64,000 nucleotides of DNA from Haemonchus contortus. Its lineage: Eukaryota; Nematoda; Chromadorea; Rhabditida; Trichostrongylidae. Where the stretch lies: positions 33,349,473 to 33,413,472 of the forward strand of contig LS997567.1 of assembly GCA_000469685.2 (NCBI GenBank), written 5' to 3'. The position numbers were made by a program, and so were the translations under genes. Below, piece by piece: positions 24,313-35,853 of the stretch (positions are counted from its first letter, which is position 1; every line of letters begins with the position of its first letter). The notes under the pieces are model-generated. The model worked only from the letters and a program-made list of their open reading frames with translations. It had not been told where the DNA came from and made no database searches.

Positions 24313-25246
24313 GTGCTGGTCTATGACTACAATACTGGCTACAGCTACGGTAATCTATTTCGTGGTGGCAGGATGTTACCTTTTCCTTACGTACCGCCTA
24401 CGGTAGGACGGCCCGTGAAATGGCATGCGAGAGCGAACTGGTCGGTACTCAAAGCTCTAGCAAGGTCAAGGATGTCACCATCACTAGCACTAACACTAAC
24501 ATCAGCTGTAAATGGGTGTCTATTGGTGAACATTTTCAACCATCGATCAACAATTTGTACAACGAATGATATAACCTCATGCGGACTCCAGGTGTCAGAG
24601 ATCTCCAAGATCAACAGTTTCAAGAATGAAGCTTGTCTCAGATTTCCCAACAACAAACCACGCTGCAGGAAATACCTACGATGGAAATCGGTAAACCATC
24701 AGTGCGAGCCGATAGCAAACTTCTTCACTAGGAACGCAGAACACAGAGTAGTTGATAGTAAACGATACGCACATATGGGCTCGTGCGTAAACGATAAGTG
24801 CGGATTAATCAATACTTCTAGTCTTCTTCCCGAATTGGAATGAGGGAATCACTCCCCTGGCAACACAGTCTAGGTAAAATCATGCAGTGGACTGGGATGC
24901 GATTGCCTCAGTCAGCTCCGGATGCTTGTTCCACAGAGTCTATAAGAAACCTGTCGACAATGAAACATACGAGATTTTCCATTGTAACAGATGGTCTGAG
25001 CTCCTAGGATATTGCAAAGCCAGGCAGACATTATTGTTCTATACTGGTGTACGTGCTGAATTGGAAATGAATATGAACCTGAGGAATGCCATAGGAGTTC
25101 CCAAAAAAGTGAGAGTCAAGCTAAACGATTACCATAATGTGGGAACATTGGGGATTAACTTTGACGTTATTGTTGACGATTTACGGTTGGCTTTTTTGAA
25201 ATGCGTCAGCAACGTGGTTCTCAGCAGTCTAATAACAATCCGCTAA
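24313..25246 (+). pseudogene. phlebovirus-G2-like envelope glycoprotein relic
   Basis: Two successive plus frames, 24313-24843 and 24887-25246, carry the cysteine-rich pattern of the envelope-like protein found in nematode LTR retroelements and related to phlebovirus fusion glycoprotein Gc/G2. Visible marks are a run of spaced cysteines near 24560-24820, FTRNAEHRVVDSKR near 24730, the SCVNDKC block at about 24780, and the GCLFHRVY...YEIFHCNRW block at about 24925-24995. A break with a stop near 24841 separates the halves. No signal peptide or membrane anchor was found. In working elements such a protein would sit in a membrane and mediate fusion. No pol gene of a matching element is seen nearby, so the relic is orphaned. 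Confidence 0.6.
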
Positions 25247-27028
25247 TGGAAAGTAGAAAATGCTACATCTGCTCTAGGTACATATAGGCAGATAATGCTC
25301 TAGGTACATGTGGCGAGGTAATGTTGAAGCCGGGTGGCAAAAGTGTTATCAGATTGAACCCAAGGAGCCGAGAATCGACAGAAGGACACTGTAGTCGATC
25401 ATCAACGAAGTCCGATGCATGGGGACGAAGCGGGATCGGATCAATAGAAAACGATTTCATGAGAGAGAGATTGACAATATCATTCAATTTATTAGGCGAG
25501 CACTGTCAAGCTTTGGCAGATCAGGGTCAGTAATAAGCATTGTTTCGCTAGAGCTGCTGGCGTGGGAGCAGAACAAAAGCATGAACTTAGATGCGCTGAA
25601 AATCATATCCAAAGCCGAGCTTAAGCAAGTCTTTGATGCAACAAACAAGAGGATGGACTTTCTTGCAGCCGTTTACCTAGGGGCGGAGTTGGAAGATTTC
25701 TACCCATGAGGTAGAATTTCATATCAGCACGAAGGAAGAATTCGAAGTGACTGTAGAAAGGAGACAAGGAGAGAGGTTGATGGGAAAGTGCTATATACCA
25801 CTCAGAGAGACAGCTTTAGGGGGAGTATTTCTGGGTGGTACATAGCGTTTTCGCGATTCGCTCGACGCAAGAACAGATGGACATATGTTTTGACCTACTT
25901 AACATTCAATCCGAGCACATCCGATTGCATGAGAACGACCCTTTGGAAGCTGGCTTCCATCTCTGAATGCACGAATGAGGCTGCATAGCGTGAATCTCTC
26001 AACGAAGAGGTACAGGAACTCCAGCAGCAAGAATATTGCATTACCTCTCGGCTCATACTTCGCAGAGCAAGCGGGTCGTTCTAAGGAGTATTTTCCGTAC
26101 AGCAGCTATAGCTGCGCCCAACAAGTACGTATATTAACGGCAAAATTCAGTTCATTGCACCATTCGTCTCTGATGAGGTTAGCATTTTCATGAGGGAGTG
26201 CCCGAGGGAGTTGAGCCTGGACAATCTAGTTGCCATTTTAGATGCACCCCCTAGATTCTAAAGCATCGGCTGATTCGCAGTTGGCTCTAGGACCGCGTCG
26301 TGTACCACCCCTAACTATGTGGTCTGCCCAGCCGGCATTGAAGGCGACTGTACAATCGTAGGGCTGGTCTACAAAATCACCTAGATCAAAACGTACATGC
26401 GCACACATCAAGGAGTCTTAGATGGCAAGGTCAGGTCACCCATGTCAACTGCCTTAGGCGCCTCCAGAGTGGAAACTCTTTACGAAGCCGACTTCGAGTT
26501 ACGGCCGAGGTCCTGGCGCGAGAATCGCAAACACCCGCAAGGAAAACCCTCAAAACATCCTGGATCCAGATCACTATGCAAAAATGAACCGTAGGTAAGA
26601 TGGCTCACACCACGCGGGAGTTTAGGCCGTATATAAAGTTGACCTTCCACCAGTGAGTCTGAAGAACATCCAGTCCGAAACGTATACTGGACCACTGCTG
26701 GATTCTAAAAGGTCGCGAGGTTAGAACTGATCTGCGGTAAGTGGCCCAACTTATAATTGCGTGATGACTTCTGAGCTATGCCGTGGTTCAGAGAAAGCCG
26801 TACATGGCGATCTAGGAAAAGTGTTGTTCGAAGAAGAAAGAAAGGCTGCCCCAGAAAGATGGTCATGTCAGCAAGGTGAGGATGTAGGAGTGTATTCCAT
26901 CGAAGGCCAGGAAACAGCGCCCCCCGGAGTTGCTAGATGTGGCCAATCCATGTTTTCAAAGGGGAGTGGCAATGTTAGATACCGGAATACGGATATTGGC
27001 ATGTTAACAGTAATTCCTAGAAAGATCT
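25247..27028. other. unassigned stretch with small open frames
   Basis: The frame 25419-25709 (96 residues, helix-like, with NNIIQF- and LLAWEQNK-type segments) and the frame 26761-27069 have no motif I recognise. They may be remains of the element carrying the envelope relic. Confidence 0.3.
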
Positions 27029-28180
27029 CACCAGGGAAAAATTTCAAATTCCCATGGAACTCAGAATAGAGATCTAGGTATATCGATAGGGCTTAGAAAA
27101 TTATTAACAAATATGGAACTCAAAACGGCAAAATGAATCTACCAAAAAAGTTGTGAGCGCTCAAAGTTTGCTTGTTTGAAGCATGGAGAGATTGTGCTAG
27201 TCGATAAGCGCAGTTGCCCGCAATGGCCACAAGGGTCACGTGGCGTAGTGGCAGTGCTCTACCTCCCCAGGTAGGCGGTGAGAGTTTGCTCACCGTTGTC
27301 GTTTACGCTTTTTCAAAACGCGCTTTCATCTGAATGAAGGCGCTTAAACCGTTTTTTCTTACTAGTTTAAGTCAGCGCTTTGTTTCGCCATTATTTGAGA
27401 TCACCTTCATATCTAGCACCTACCACCGCGCTTATTTAAAATTTCTTGAGGTTGAGGGGAAACCCGAAACACTTATAACAGATATGCGTGAAAAACTGAA
27501 TATTGATGGAAGAATCCAAGAAATCAGTGAAGCAGATATGTTGTTCACAAAATGGAACCTCATATGTAGGTGCTGTCTCTCTACAACCGTGAATAAAACA
27601 ACAATCGATACGACACTAAAAAATGCACGTTTTCTCTACCCGTTTTTTGGGTTGTTTCATCGATGTTGAGTTTTCTCGCGTGTCCAAGACTATTTCGCTT
27701 TGGTTGTGGGTATGTGTGTTTCGGTGCTGCAAGTGAAAGAGCGTTACAAAAATGACGTGGAGAAATTCCAAGTGAGACGGTGATAGGTGATAAATAGGTG
27801 ATCGCAAATGATATCCGAAACAAAGCGCTGACTTCAATTAGTAAGAAAAAAACGGTCTAACAGCTTTCATTCTGATGAAAGCGCGTTTTCCAAAAGCGGA
27901 AACGACAGCGGGTAGCAAACCCCCATCGCTAACCTGGAGAGGGAGAGCACTACCACCACGCCCCGGTGACCCTTGTGGCCATTTTGGGCAATTGCGCTCA
28001 TTAACTAGCACTATCTATCACTGCTTCAAACATGCAAACTTTGAACGCTCACAGCTTTTTTGGTAGACTCATTCTGCATTTTAATTTTCATATTTGTTAA
28101 TAATTCCCCAAAGCCCTACGATATAGTACCTAGGTCTCTATTCAAAGCTCCATGGGAAGTTGGAACCCTTCCTTGGTCAG
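27029..28180. mobile_element. foldback (long-TIR) element, non-autonomous
   Basis: The reverse complement of about 27750-28180 matches 27029-27460, so the arms are more than 400 bp each and the loop is only about 300 bp. Shared landmarks include AATAGAGATCTAGGTAT (27065) with its partner near 28130, ATTATTAACAAATATG (27101) with its partner near 28090, and AAGTCAGCGCTTTG (27369) with its partner near 27830. The frame 27334-27669 lies partly in an arm and has no known motif, so the element looks non-autonomous. A deleted relative is at 16470-16890. The outermost bases and any target duplication could not be fixed with certainty. Confidence 0.7.
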
Positions 28181-28254
28181 GCCACCGTAGAGATACAGCT
28201 CACGTCAGTGGTGGAAAATCGAGGACAGAAGTTTATAAGAAGTATGCTGACGTG

Positions 28255-28423
28255 TATGTACAAGGCAGTGCGCTTATCCTCCCAGGCGAGTCCGGTACCA
28301 TTTCAACGACCCCGGAAGGATGGAAGGCTTGGTTGGCCTAGGCAAGCATCGATCCGGGATTCGAACCCCTGACCGTGCGTGTGATATAGATCGCCACCTG
28401 CCACTACACCACCTCCGCCCTTT
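28255..28423 (-). mobile_element. tRNA-derived SINE, copy C
   Basis: On the minus strand it starts with GGCGGAGGTGGTGTAGTGGCAG (A box) near 28423, followed by GGGGTTCGAATCCCGG (B box) at about 28356-28371, then the family body (CCAACCAAGCCTTCCATCC near 28320-28340 and the GGTACCGGACTCGCCTGGGAGG block near 28283-28304). The 3' part present in other copies is missing or diverged. Its 5' end lies about 10 bases from the RTE copy that follows. Confidence 0.7.
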
Positions 28424-28975
28424 TTGTTTCACGGATCTCCTTCTCTGAGTTCTCTCTCACTGAAGGATCCCCGGCCGGTTAGTGACGAGGCGACGTAGGG
28501 CGTCCCCAGGTGGCGGATAGGGGAATCATTGCCCACCAAAAGTCACCGGTACTTGCCCAGAGACGCAGGTGGATTCAGGGGATGGACTCATTGATTCTGC
28601 TGTGCTAGGTCGATATACTATCTGTTTCTCGCAGGCGTATCCACGCATACGTGTGTGGAGAGTCTGTGGGTGCAGTTGGTATCTTGCCCATCGACTCGGG
28701 CAAAAGCTTGTATTTGAGTGACAGGGAAGTATCTGGGAGGCGATTCGGGGCCGCCTCCAAAAACAAAGCCCCTCGTCAAACCCCCCCCCCCCACGTCAGA
28801 GCCTGGCAAGCTACACGATGGGTTTTTTTCACATGCCAAAAACAGTAATAAAAATGGGCCTCATTCCCCTGAACCTGAGGGAGCCCCCAATACGGCAGCG
28901 TTGGGTAGGACCGCTGGGGAGAGGCTGCTAAAATCTCAGGGCCAAAACATGCTGCCCAAAAGGAGAAGGACTAAG

Positions 28976-29861
28976 ATGGCGATCTGCACTTCCAACGCAC
29001 ATACGCTTGCATCGGAAGTGTGTATAGAAAACCTGATGATGCAAGTTAGGAAGATCAAGTACGACGTCGTCGAACTGGAGAAGGCATCGCCCGCTGCACG
29101 CTGTATTTGAGACTGGAGAAGAACTGTTCCTTGAAACATGCGACAGCAGAGCCGTCGGCTGCGTAGGAGTCCTCGTCAATACGCACTTGGCCATGAACAT
29201 CGGTTCGTACGAAAGCCTAACAGCCCGAATCGGGCGTTTGCGATTAAGAAGATGTGGCTCAACCCCAGCTCTAACCATCTTCGTTGCCTACGCACCAACA
29301 TCGAGCCACGAATAAGAAGAGTTGGGAGGGGACCATTCTTTCTTCAAGGTCATCGTCGGTAATTTTAACGTCAAGATTGGCCCCAGAAGAAGGGATGAAG
29401 AGCTTCACATCGGGACTCACGGACTGGAATGGAATGAGCAGGGTGAAAGGTTGTCCGACTTTATCATGTCTACCCACACCATCCACGGTAACTCGCAGTT
29501 CCAGAAACCTTCTCACTTGCGATGGACATGGGAGTCACCTGGTGAACAGTTCCATAATGAAATAGACCACATCATCTTCAATCGGAGGTTTTGCATGACT
29601 GATGTCGCTGCTGTTCCGAAGTTCTACACGGGATCGGACCATCGTCTCCTCCGCGCTAGACTCTGCTTCTCAATGCGTGGAGAGAGAGCTATGAAGTTTA
29701 GGAAACGAAGCCCCAAGACTTCTATCAACTGGGACCACTTCGCTTCCATTGCGAGTGAGTGGGAAGATTCCGTCATCGACAGTATCGATGAAAAGTACAA
29801 CCGGCTCATCGAACATCTTCACGATAGCGCCAGAAAAGCTGAAAGTCCACAAATAGCTTAG
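28976..29861 (+). pseudogene. RTE endonuclease domain (broken)
   Basis: The start codon at 28976 follows the conserved GGAGAAGGACTAAG context also seen at 1472. The apurinic-type endonuclease nicks target DNA to prime reverse transcription. Visible parts are LASEVCIENLMMQVRKIKYDV (start), the HLAMN block near 29190, FFKVIVGNFNVKIGP at about 29340-29385 and the GSDHRLL end block at 29631-29651. The SDH catalytic motif is intact, but the usual GDFN loop reads GNFN, an apparent loss of the aspartate. Frame changes occur near 29100, 29230 and 29320. Confidence 0.8.
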
Positions 29862-30005
29862 AGACGACTCTCTTCGAAGACTCTCGAGCTGATACGCCGG
29901 CGTGGAATCGCGCGAGCTACAGGCAATCGCCAACAAACGTCCGAACTTGCGAAGCTATGCAGAGAAGCGATAAAGGAAGATCTGAAAGAGAGAAGAGCAG
30001 CAGTT

Positions 30006-31671
30006 ATGGAAGAAGCCGCGGAGGCCGGAAAGAGCATTCGCAAAGCCCGACGGAGCTTCGCCAATTGCAAGACTAAGATGACTTCCCTTCGTCGTCCTGA
30101 CGGAACAGTTACTGCATCTCGAAGGGCAATGGAGAAGGCCATCTACGACTTCTACTCGGATCTCTTCGACAGCCACGTCTACCTGCCTACCTACCATCTT
30201 AGGCAAGACGAATGTATCGCTCTTTCGGTTCTTCATTCCGAAATCCGACAAGCTAACTGTACGGCGCCCGGTCCCGATGGGATTAAACCAGAACATCTGA
30301 AGAGTATACCACCAGTCATCATCAAAACTCTAGCTAGGCTCTTCACTCGTTACCTTGCGGAATGCAAAGTGCCTGCGTCGTGGAAAACTGGCAAGACTGT
30401 GTTGCTGTACAAAAAGGGAGATCCAGACGATACTGGCAATTATCGCCCAATCTGCCTGCTGTCTGTAATCTATAAGCTTTTCACTCGCGTCAGGATTGAA
30501 CAGAATTGGCAGAATATTAGATGAAGGACAACCATGTGAGCAAGCAGGGTTTCGGAGAAGGTTCAGCACAGTCGATCATATCCACACTCTTACAAGACTC
30601 ATTGAAGTATCGCGAGAGTACAAAATGCCGCTATGTCTTACGTTCATTGATTTGAAGAAAGCCTTTGACACTGTCGAGACAGAAGCGGTATTTGAAGCCC
30701 TGGGCAACCAGGGTGTTCCTAACCAATATACAAGGATGCTTCGTGTGCTCTACGACAACTTTACGGCCAGGATTTCACCATTCTACAAGGAAGTCATTAT
30801 CAACGTAAAGAGAGGTGTCCGGCAGGGCGATACCATATCGACCAAACTTTCAGTGCCGCTCTCGAGAATATCGTGCGTCATTTGGGATGGGAAAACTTGG
30901 GAGTGAAGGTCGACGGCCGCTATCTACATCACCTCCACTTTGCAGACGACATCGTGCTCATAGCACCGAACATCGAGCAGGCGGAACGAATGCTGGCCGG
31001 GTTTGACAGTGCTTGTGGAAAGATCGGATTGAGACTGAACTTAACGAAGACGATGTTCATGAAAAACGGTTTGGTACCTGATGCTCCCTTCACGCTTAAC
31101 GGAAAAAATATCTCCGAATGCTCTAGCTATGTGTATCTAGGTCGGGAAGTCAACATGGTGAACGACCTAGCTCCGAAGCTGTGCAGAAGGAAACGCGCCA
31201 CGTGGGGAGCATTTAAAAATATCGAGGGAGTAGTGAAGAAGACAAAGAACATCCGGCTCCGCGCTCACCTTTTCGACACTGCTGTTCTTCCTGCTTTGAC
31301 GTGCGCCTCAGAGTTGGCGCGATGTGGAAAGGAATATGCTCGGAATTTCCCTGTTGTGTGTGCAGAAGGGAATCCGGAGTTCCGAGCTCCGTCAACGAAC
31401 GAAGATCAGGGATGCCGTTGACTACGCCAAGAAATCGAAGATCAGGTGGGCCGGACACGTTATGCGATATAGTGATGGCCGTTGGACCACGGCGGTTACT
31501 GACTGGATCCCTCGGAACATCAAACGAACTCCAGGAAGGCCGCCAACGACATGGTCAGACTTCTTCACGAAAGCTCTGAACGAAAGGAATGTTGAACCTC
31601 GTGTCCCTGAAGCGAGAACGATTCACTGGGCCACTCTGGCTCGTGACAGGGACGAATGGAGACGTTACTAG
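30006..31671 (+). pseudogene. RTE reverse transcriptase domain (broken)
   Basis: The first frame (30006-30524) runs from KSIRKARRSF through the RT entry VLLYKKGDPDDTGNYRPICL. The second (30496-30906) holds motif A in LTFIDLKKAFD near 30640 and the RQGDTIS block near 30825. The third (30873-31421) holds the FADD active site at 30939-30950 and the YLGREVN block. The fourth (31324-31671) holds the C-terminal [10 protein letters not shown] and the final DEWRRY. Frames shift at about 30500, 30870 and 31310; the last is a small deletion after TCASE. The enzyme would make cDNA at the nicked target. The active-site residues survive, so decay is recent compared with copy 1. Confidence 0.88.
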
Positions 31672-31889
31672 CGCCCGCGCGAGGAAATCGATGATCAACG
31701 GGACGACAGGTGATACAGGTGATACAGGTTTTTTGTTACAATGAGCTTGTAAACTTCTGTGTTTCGTCGAACAGTCTTGAATGGAACCAGCTCTATTTGG
31801 CGCAGTATGGAAGCCCCTCAGGAGGGCCTTACATACATTCGACTATCGGCTCTATCGAGAACAGTTTCTTTCGCAGCAGTTCAAACAAA

Positions 31890-32557
31890 GTCGATTGATA
31901 AAATGCAAAGAACTTCATCAAGAGCTAAGGGCGCGCCGCATCTCTTAAGTGGTTGTACTGATGGAAAAATTTTCACGGTAGAACAGTGTGCAAACCGTCA
32001 AAACCACAGACAGTTGTTGTCAGCTGACAGCATGCCTCGGAACATCTTCTGATGCTTGACAGACTATCTTCCACAAGTGTGGTGGATTGGGCCAGGGTGA
32101 CAACAGAAAGTAAAACACCACTCTCTAAACGACAGAAATGTGAAAATCAACTCTGATGTATACCAAAAGGTAGTTTCAATGATCACTCTCCTACCATGGG
32201 TCACTGAACACTTTTGTGAGCGACGTTCGACCTTTCTCGAGATTGGGTCTCTTCTCATGTCTCAAAGTTGACGAGAGCCGTACTGAGCGCACACTTTTCC
32301 TGGTCTTGGGGCAAAGACATCTGACCTCCCTCTTCGCCAGACTTTAATCCAATGAACTCCACTGTGTGGGGTTTCTAGAGAGCAAAATTGCAGGACGCTC
32401 CTACTGCATGTTGGACGCTCTGAAGTTGGCGTTTCAGAAGACGTGGGACGCTATCGACGCCGATTACCTGCAACGCACTGTTGATCCAGTCATCGAACGT
32501 CTAGAGGCGTGTGTAATAGAAATGGATCAAACTCTGCACACATCCTGTCTTAAGTGA
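31890..32557 (+). pseudogene. Tc1/mariner-group transposase relic
   Basis: Two plus-strand pieces fit one transposase. The frame ending at 32052 contains DGKIFTVEQCANRQNHRQ, the block holding the first catalytic aspartate region (normally DEKIFTVE). The region 32325-32557 contains SSPDFNPMN followed, after a one-base frame change near 32370, by a stretch equivalent to WGFLESKIAGRSY and a C-terminal helix (DADYLQRTVDPVIERLEACV). No terminal inverted repeats were found around it, so it is a fragment. Confidence 0.65.
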
Positions 32558-34014
32558 TCTGTAGCTCTATTCTATTCCTCAACCAAATTGATTCGCCTCC
32601 CTGATCTTTTTCGTTGAAGTTACGCCTTCTAATTTGGGGTCCTATACTTTTCAGCCACCATATAGTAAGTACGGAGCACACTTCTTTTTTCATCCTCAGC
32701 TCCGATATTTCGCCGTATTCCATATATACGCTACGAAAGCCATGTCGTAGATGGCACAAACTTGAAGCCACAGCGCTATTCCATATAGCTTTTAGTTCAG
32801 GCTACAAAGCCTCAACAACTGAACCATACATTTTCCTTTGCAGATATGGAGGTCGTTCCGCAAACAGCGATTCGTGCTCAGAATAAACAAGTCAATGAAC
32901 TGTCGAGTAAAGGATTGACTAGAAAGGTAGGTTTCATCATTGATCCAGGCTCGACTCTATTCCTTCACTGCTAAAGACTAATTTGAACCACACATAGCGT
33001 GGTTAGATGACCGGGTGGTTAAGGTGATTGGATGAAGTGCCACTGGAGCAGATTGCGGATATCCCTGTTGTCACTAATACTGTGGGGTCATCTTTATGCT
33101 CATCTTTTCTGGTACGTCTTCATCACTAGATTTTAGAAGGATTTTTTAGCCGTTTCAGAAATCGACTCCCTACAAACATTGTAATCCGCTACCCCTTCGG
33201 GCGAAGACTAAAGCACCGGATAGTAAGGAGGATGATGAAGTGAGAGTAATCAGTGAAGTGCGCTCACCTCCGGAGCAGGTTCGTTCATTTCCGTTGTCAA
33301 ATTACTACCCTTAACTTGACACTCTGAACTGCGCATGAACTATAGCTGGCATCGAAATGTATACCTGACCTATTGGTTCTCTGGATCAACTGAGAGTTCT
33401 TCATGCTGATATCACTGAATGTAAAACTCGATGGACGGAGGAATCCGAAGGTCGACAGAGATCAGTTCTATGGAGAAGTATCGCCTCTCGCGCTGAGCAC
33501 GTGACGCGCAGCGCACTGTGCGGCAGATGTTCAAATTTTGATGTAACGATTCGTAGCAATTGCGCTCAATTCGTTTTTATCACAATACATGTGCATTGAA
33601 AAATAGATACAACTTCTGAAGATTCAAAGTGCAGGAAACATGTGGAGCTCTCACACGAGTGAAACAATCAAAAGAGATCTTAAACTGATGAAGAAAGAAG
33701 TCGGTCGAACCGTTGCATGCTCACAACAACAAATGTAGATTCCTATCATATTGAGCCGTGCTCAGCGCGATAGAGTCGCAGCTTACCCGCATAGCGTCTT
33801 ACCGCAATATTTACTTCGCTCCTAGATCGCTACGCAGTTTAGAGAGGCTATCCATGCACGGTTTGCGTAGAAATCGCCCGTTATCAGAGAATTTGAATGG
33901 AAATCGAAAAGCGGTCACTAAAAATGACCAAAAATGTGTACCTGATATTCCGCGCTATGCGCATGCGGCGCTCACATTACGACATTCACTATTTTGTATA
34001 AAATGATATTAGTA
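32558..34014. other. unassigned stretch with a tRNA-Ser-like relic
   Basis: At about 33005-33065 the sequence GATGACCGGGTGGTTAAGGTG resembles the D-arm of a nuclear serine tRNA, but the anticodon arm and T arm do not fold and the acceptor ends do not pair. Nothing else here was recognised. Confidence 0.35.
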
Positions 34015-34080
34015 ATGATATATATATTATATATGGGTATACATACTATATATATATATGTATATATATGCATATATATA
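34015..34080. repeat. AT microsatellite
   Basis: This is a run of TATATA with occasional G or C directly left of a TA-targeting transposon. A similar run follows its right end (35110-35165). Confidence 0.8.
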
Positions 34081-35109
34081 CAGAGTTCGCCATAAATATT
34101 TTAACAAAGTTATTGGCCCCAGAAACCCCAGTTAATACTGATACGTGATCAATTCTTGTGAGTTATTTACCATCTATCGCAACTACAAAACAAACACACG
34201 GAAAACCTGTAGTAATTATAACTATTATAACACACAAACAAACCTGTGGTAATTATAGCTCGAAAACGCTTCGGCTACTCATCGACTGTGACACGAAGAG
34301 CTACTTGAGAAACTCCAGCCCAAGCTTTTTTCGATGATTTCTTAGGAGCAGCAACAGTATTGCGTTCTGAAGCGCAGGCTTTCCTTTCCGCTACGGGCTA
34401 TATATAGCGACCCATCACACTGTGGTCCGGGAAATTCGTAGGAGGATTGCAAACTGGGATAAAGTCGCAATCATTTCATCAGTACCAGTCTTGATCTTTT
34501 CCCATCCGTGAGCAAGTGTGTCGCAATTTTCGAATCGTACCGAATCGAATCCAAAATCTTTGACCCCCAGCTGCATTCTTCCACAAAATCCCTTTTCAAA
34601 GATGTTCGGATAAAGTTTTGAACATTTCTCCACCAAAGTTTTCGATATCGCTGTGTTGATAGAGATTTTAGTCCGAACCATCATAAAAGAGGGAAAATGG
34701 CTATGAGAGGCTACTTCGGCACTCACAGTGTGAAATATACGTATATTCTGCGATCCAAACATTTCTCCAGCGCTGAATACCCTATAGTCAAAAAAAAGTC
34801 TGTCGAAGCGCGTGTTGCGCGCAAGTAGCGCAGGCTCGCGCAAGAAGAGGCTGACATGCGGAAAATGTTGAGACGAGGAGCCATCCCGGAAAAGAACTAG
34901 CCAAATGTGCCCACAGACGGAATGGTTGGTGGATGTCTGCATGGTTATACCGTTTTTCGAAACCTGACGGTTTGAAAGCACCAAAGTAGATATGTGGGAT
35001 TAGGTATGTCATAAACTGAGGGAAGGTGCAGGTGCAGATTTGAAGAAACCCTCCAAACAAGGAAATTACGGACGTCCGGCGAGTTGTTACCATATTTGTG
35101 GCGCACCCT
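34081..35109 (-). mobile_element. Tc1/mariner-group transposon in AT repeat
   Basis: The left end CAGAGTTCGCCATAAATATT (34081) matches the reverse complement of the right end (GGGTGCGCCACAAATATG, ending about 35109) with a few differences. Both ends abut TATATA runs, as expected for TA targeting. The minus-strand frame 34415-34984 is a shortened transposase. At about 1.03 kb the element is smaller than an autonomous one. Confidence 0.65.
34415..34984 (-). pseudogene. Tc1/mariner-group transposase relic
   Basis: The central part shows FFDYRVFSAGEMFGSQNIRI, corresponding to the transposase block FFDEK.F....FNPQN, and then ASHSHFPSFMMV, corresponding to the block before the VWAGIS motif. The D-E pair of the first catalytic block is changed to DY. 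The region that should carry the second and third aspartates is deleted or scrambled. It belongs to the same broad group as the relic at 31890-32557 but is a different lineage. Confidence 0.6.
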
Positions 35110-35165
35110 ATATATATAATATATATAATATATATACATATATATAATATATATAATATGTATTC

Positions 35166-35853
35166 ATGTATATTAATAATGATATGAAATGATCCTGAGT
35201 GTTTTCGCTATTCCTTGCTTTAGACGACTAAAACTTCCGAACAGAATAACTACGGACCCTCACTGCAACAGCAGAGCTTGTTCATGCAATGGAAGCAAAA
35301 CGCCGAAAGTTCAACATACGAAAAAGTCAGTTCGCATGTGTTACTTACTAATGTAACCGTTTTTGTATTGTTTTTTGGATTCTCGAGTCTTCTTGAACAA
35401 AAGGTTAATTTTCTATCGTAGTCTCACCCACATTCGCACCCGCTCCACTCACAAACATTTGACCGTCTTCCTTCAATCTACCTGCGGCCACTTTCTTTCA
35501 ACTTCGAAGACTTCCTAAACTGAGTTGTGAATTTTCCGGAAAGCATCTTCCGACTGAGACTAAATGAAATCAAGCACCACTTGGCATAAGCGGACTTGGC
35601 ACACCTTGGACCTTGCGCATCTCCACGATTTCCCTTTCAAGCTATGGTGAAATCGAGTTCTGAAATCGTGAAAGCATCGCCCACTGTGAAAAAGCTTAGC
35701 GAGCAATTCCAGCATACCCATTCCTCATTTTTGTTCTTTTTTTGTCATTTGGGCAGCTCTATAACAAAGTTAGAAGGCTCTGGTTTGACCACTCTCGGAC
35801 TGTTTTGTCCTCCACAGGTGGAGGATGGACTTATACTTACTATAGTGTATATA
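35166..35853. other. unassigned stretch
   Basis: No motif or repeat recognised. The frame 35596-35868 has no family features. Confidence 0.35.

Larger units (their letters stand above)
28430..31735 (+). mobile_element. RTE-type LINE copy 2, nearly full length
   Basis: The 5' untranslated region (28430-28975) aligns with copy 1 and includes a long C run near 28781-28792. Coding sequence runs from 28976 to the stop after DEWRRY at 31671. The 3' end has a very short untranslated region finishing in three partial copies of CAGGTGATA (31705-31730), the simple-repeat tail typical of RTE elements. At about 3.3 kb this is the expected full length. It is inactive through frameshifts but is the best local reference for the family. 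Confidence 0.88.

Noticed and set aside
28340..28430. Apparent tRNA gene from matching A and B boxes
   Set aside because: No acceptor or anticodon stems; the boxes belong to a dispersed SINE family.
33005..33065. tRNA-Ser-like sequence
   Set aside because: Only the D-arm region matches; the remaining arms do not fold.
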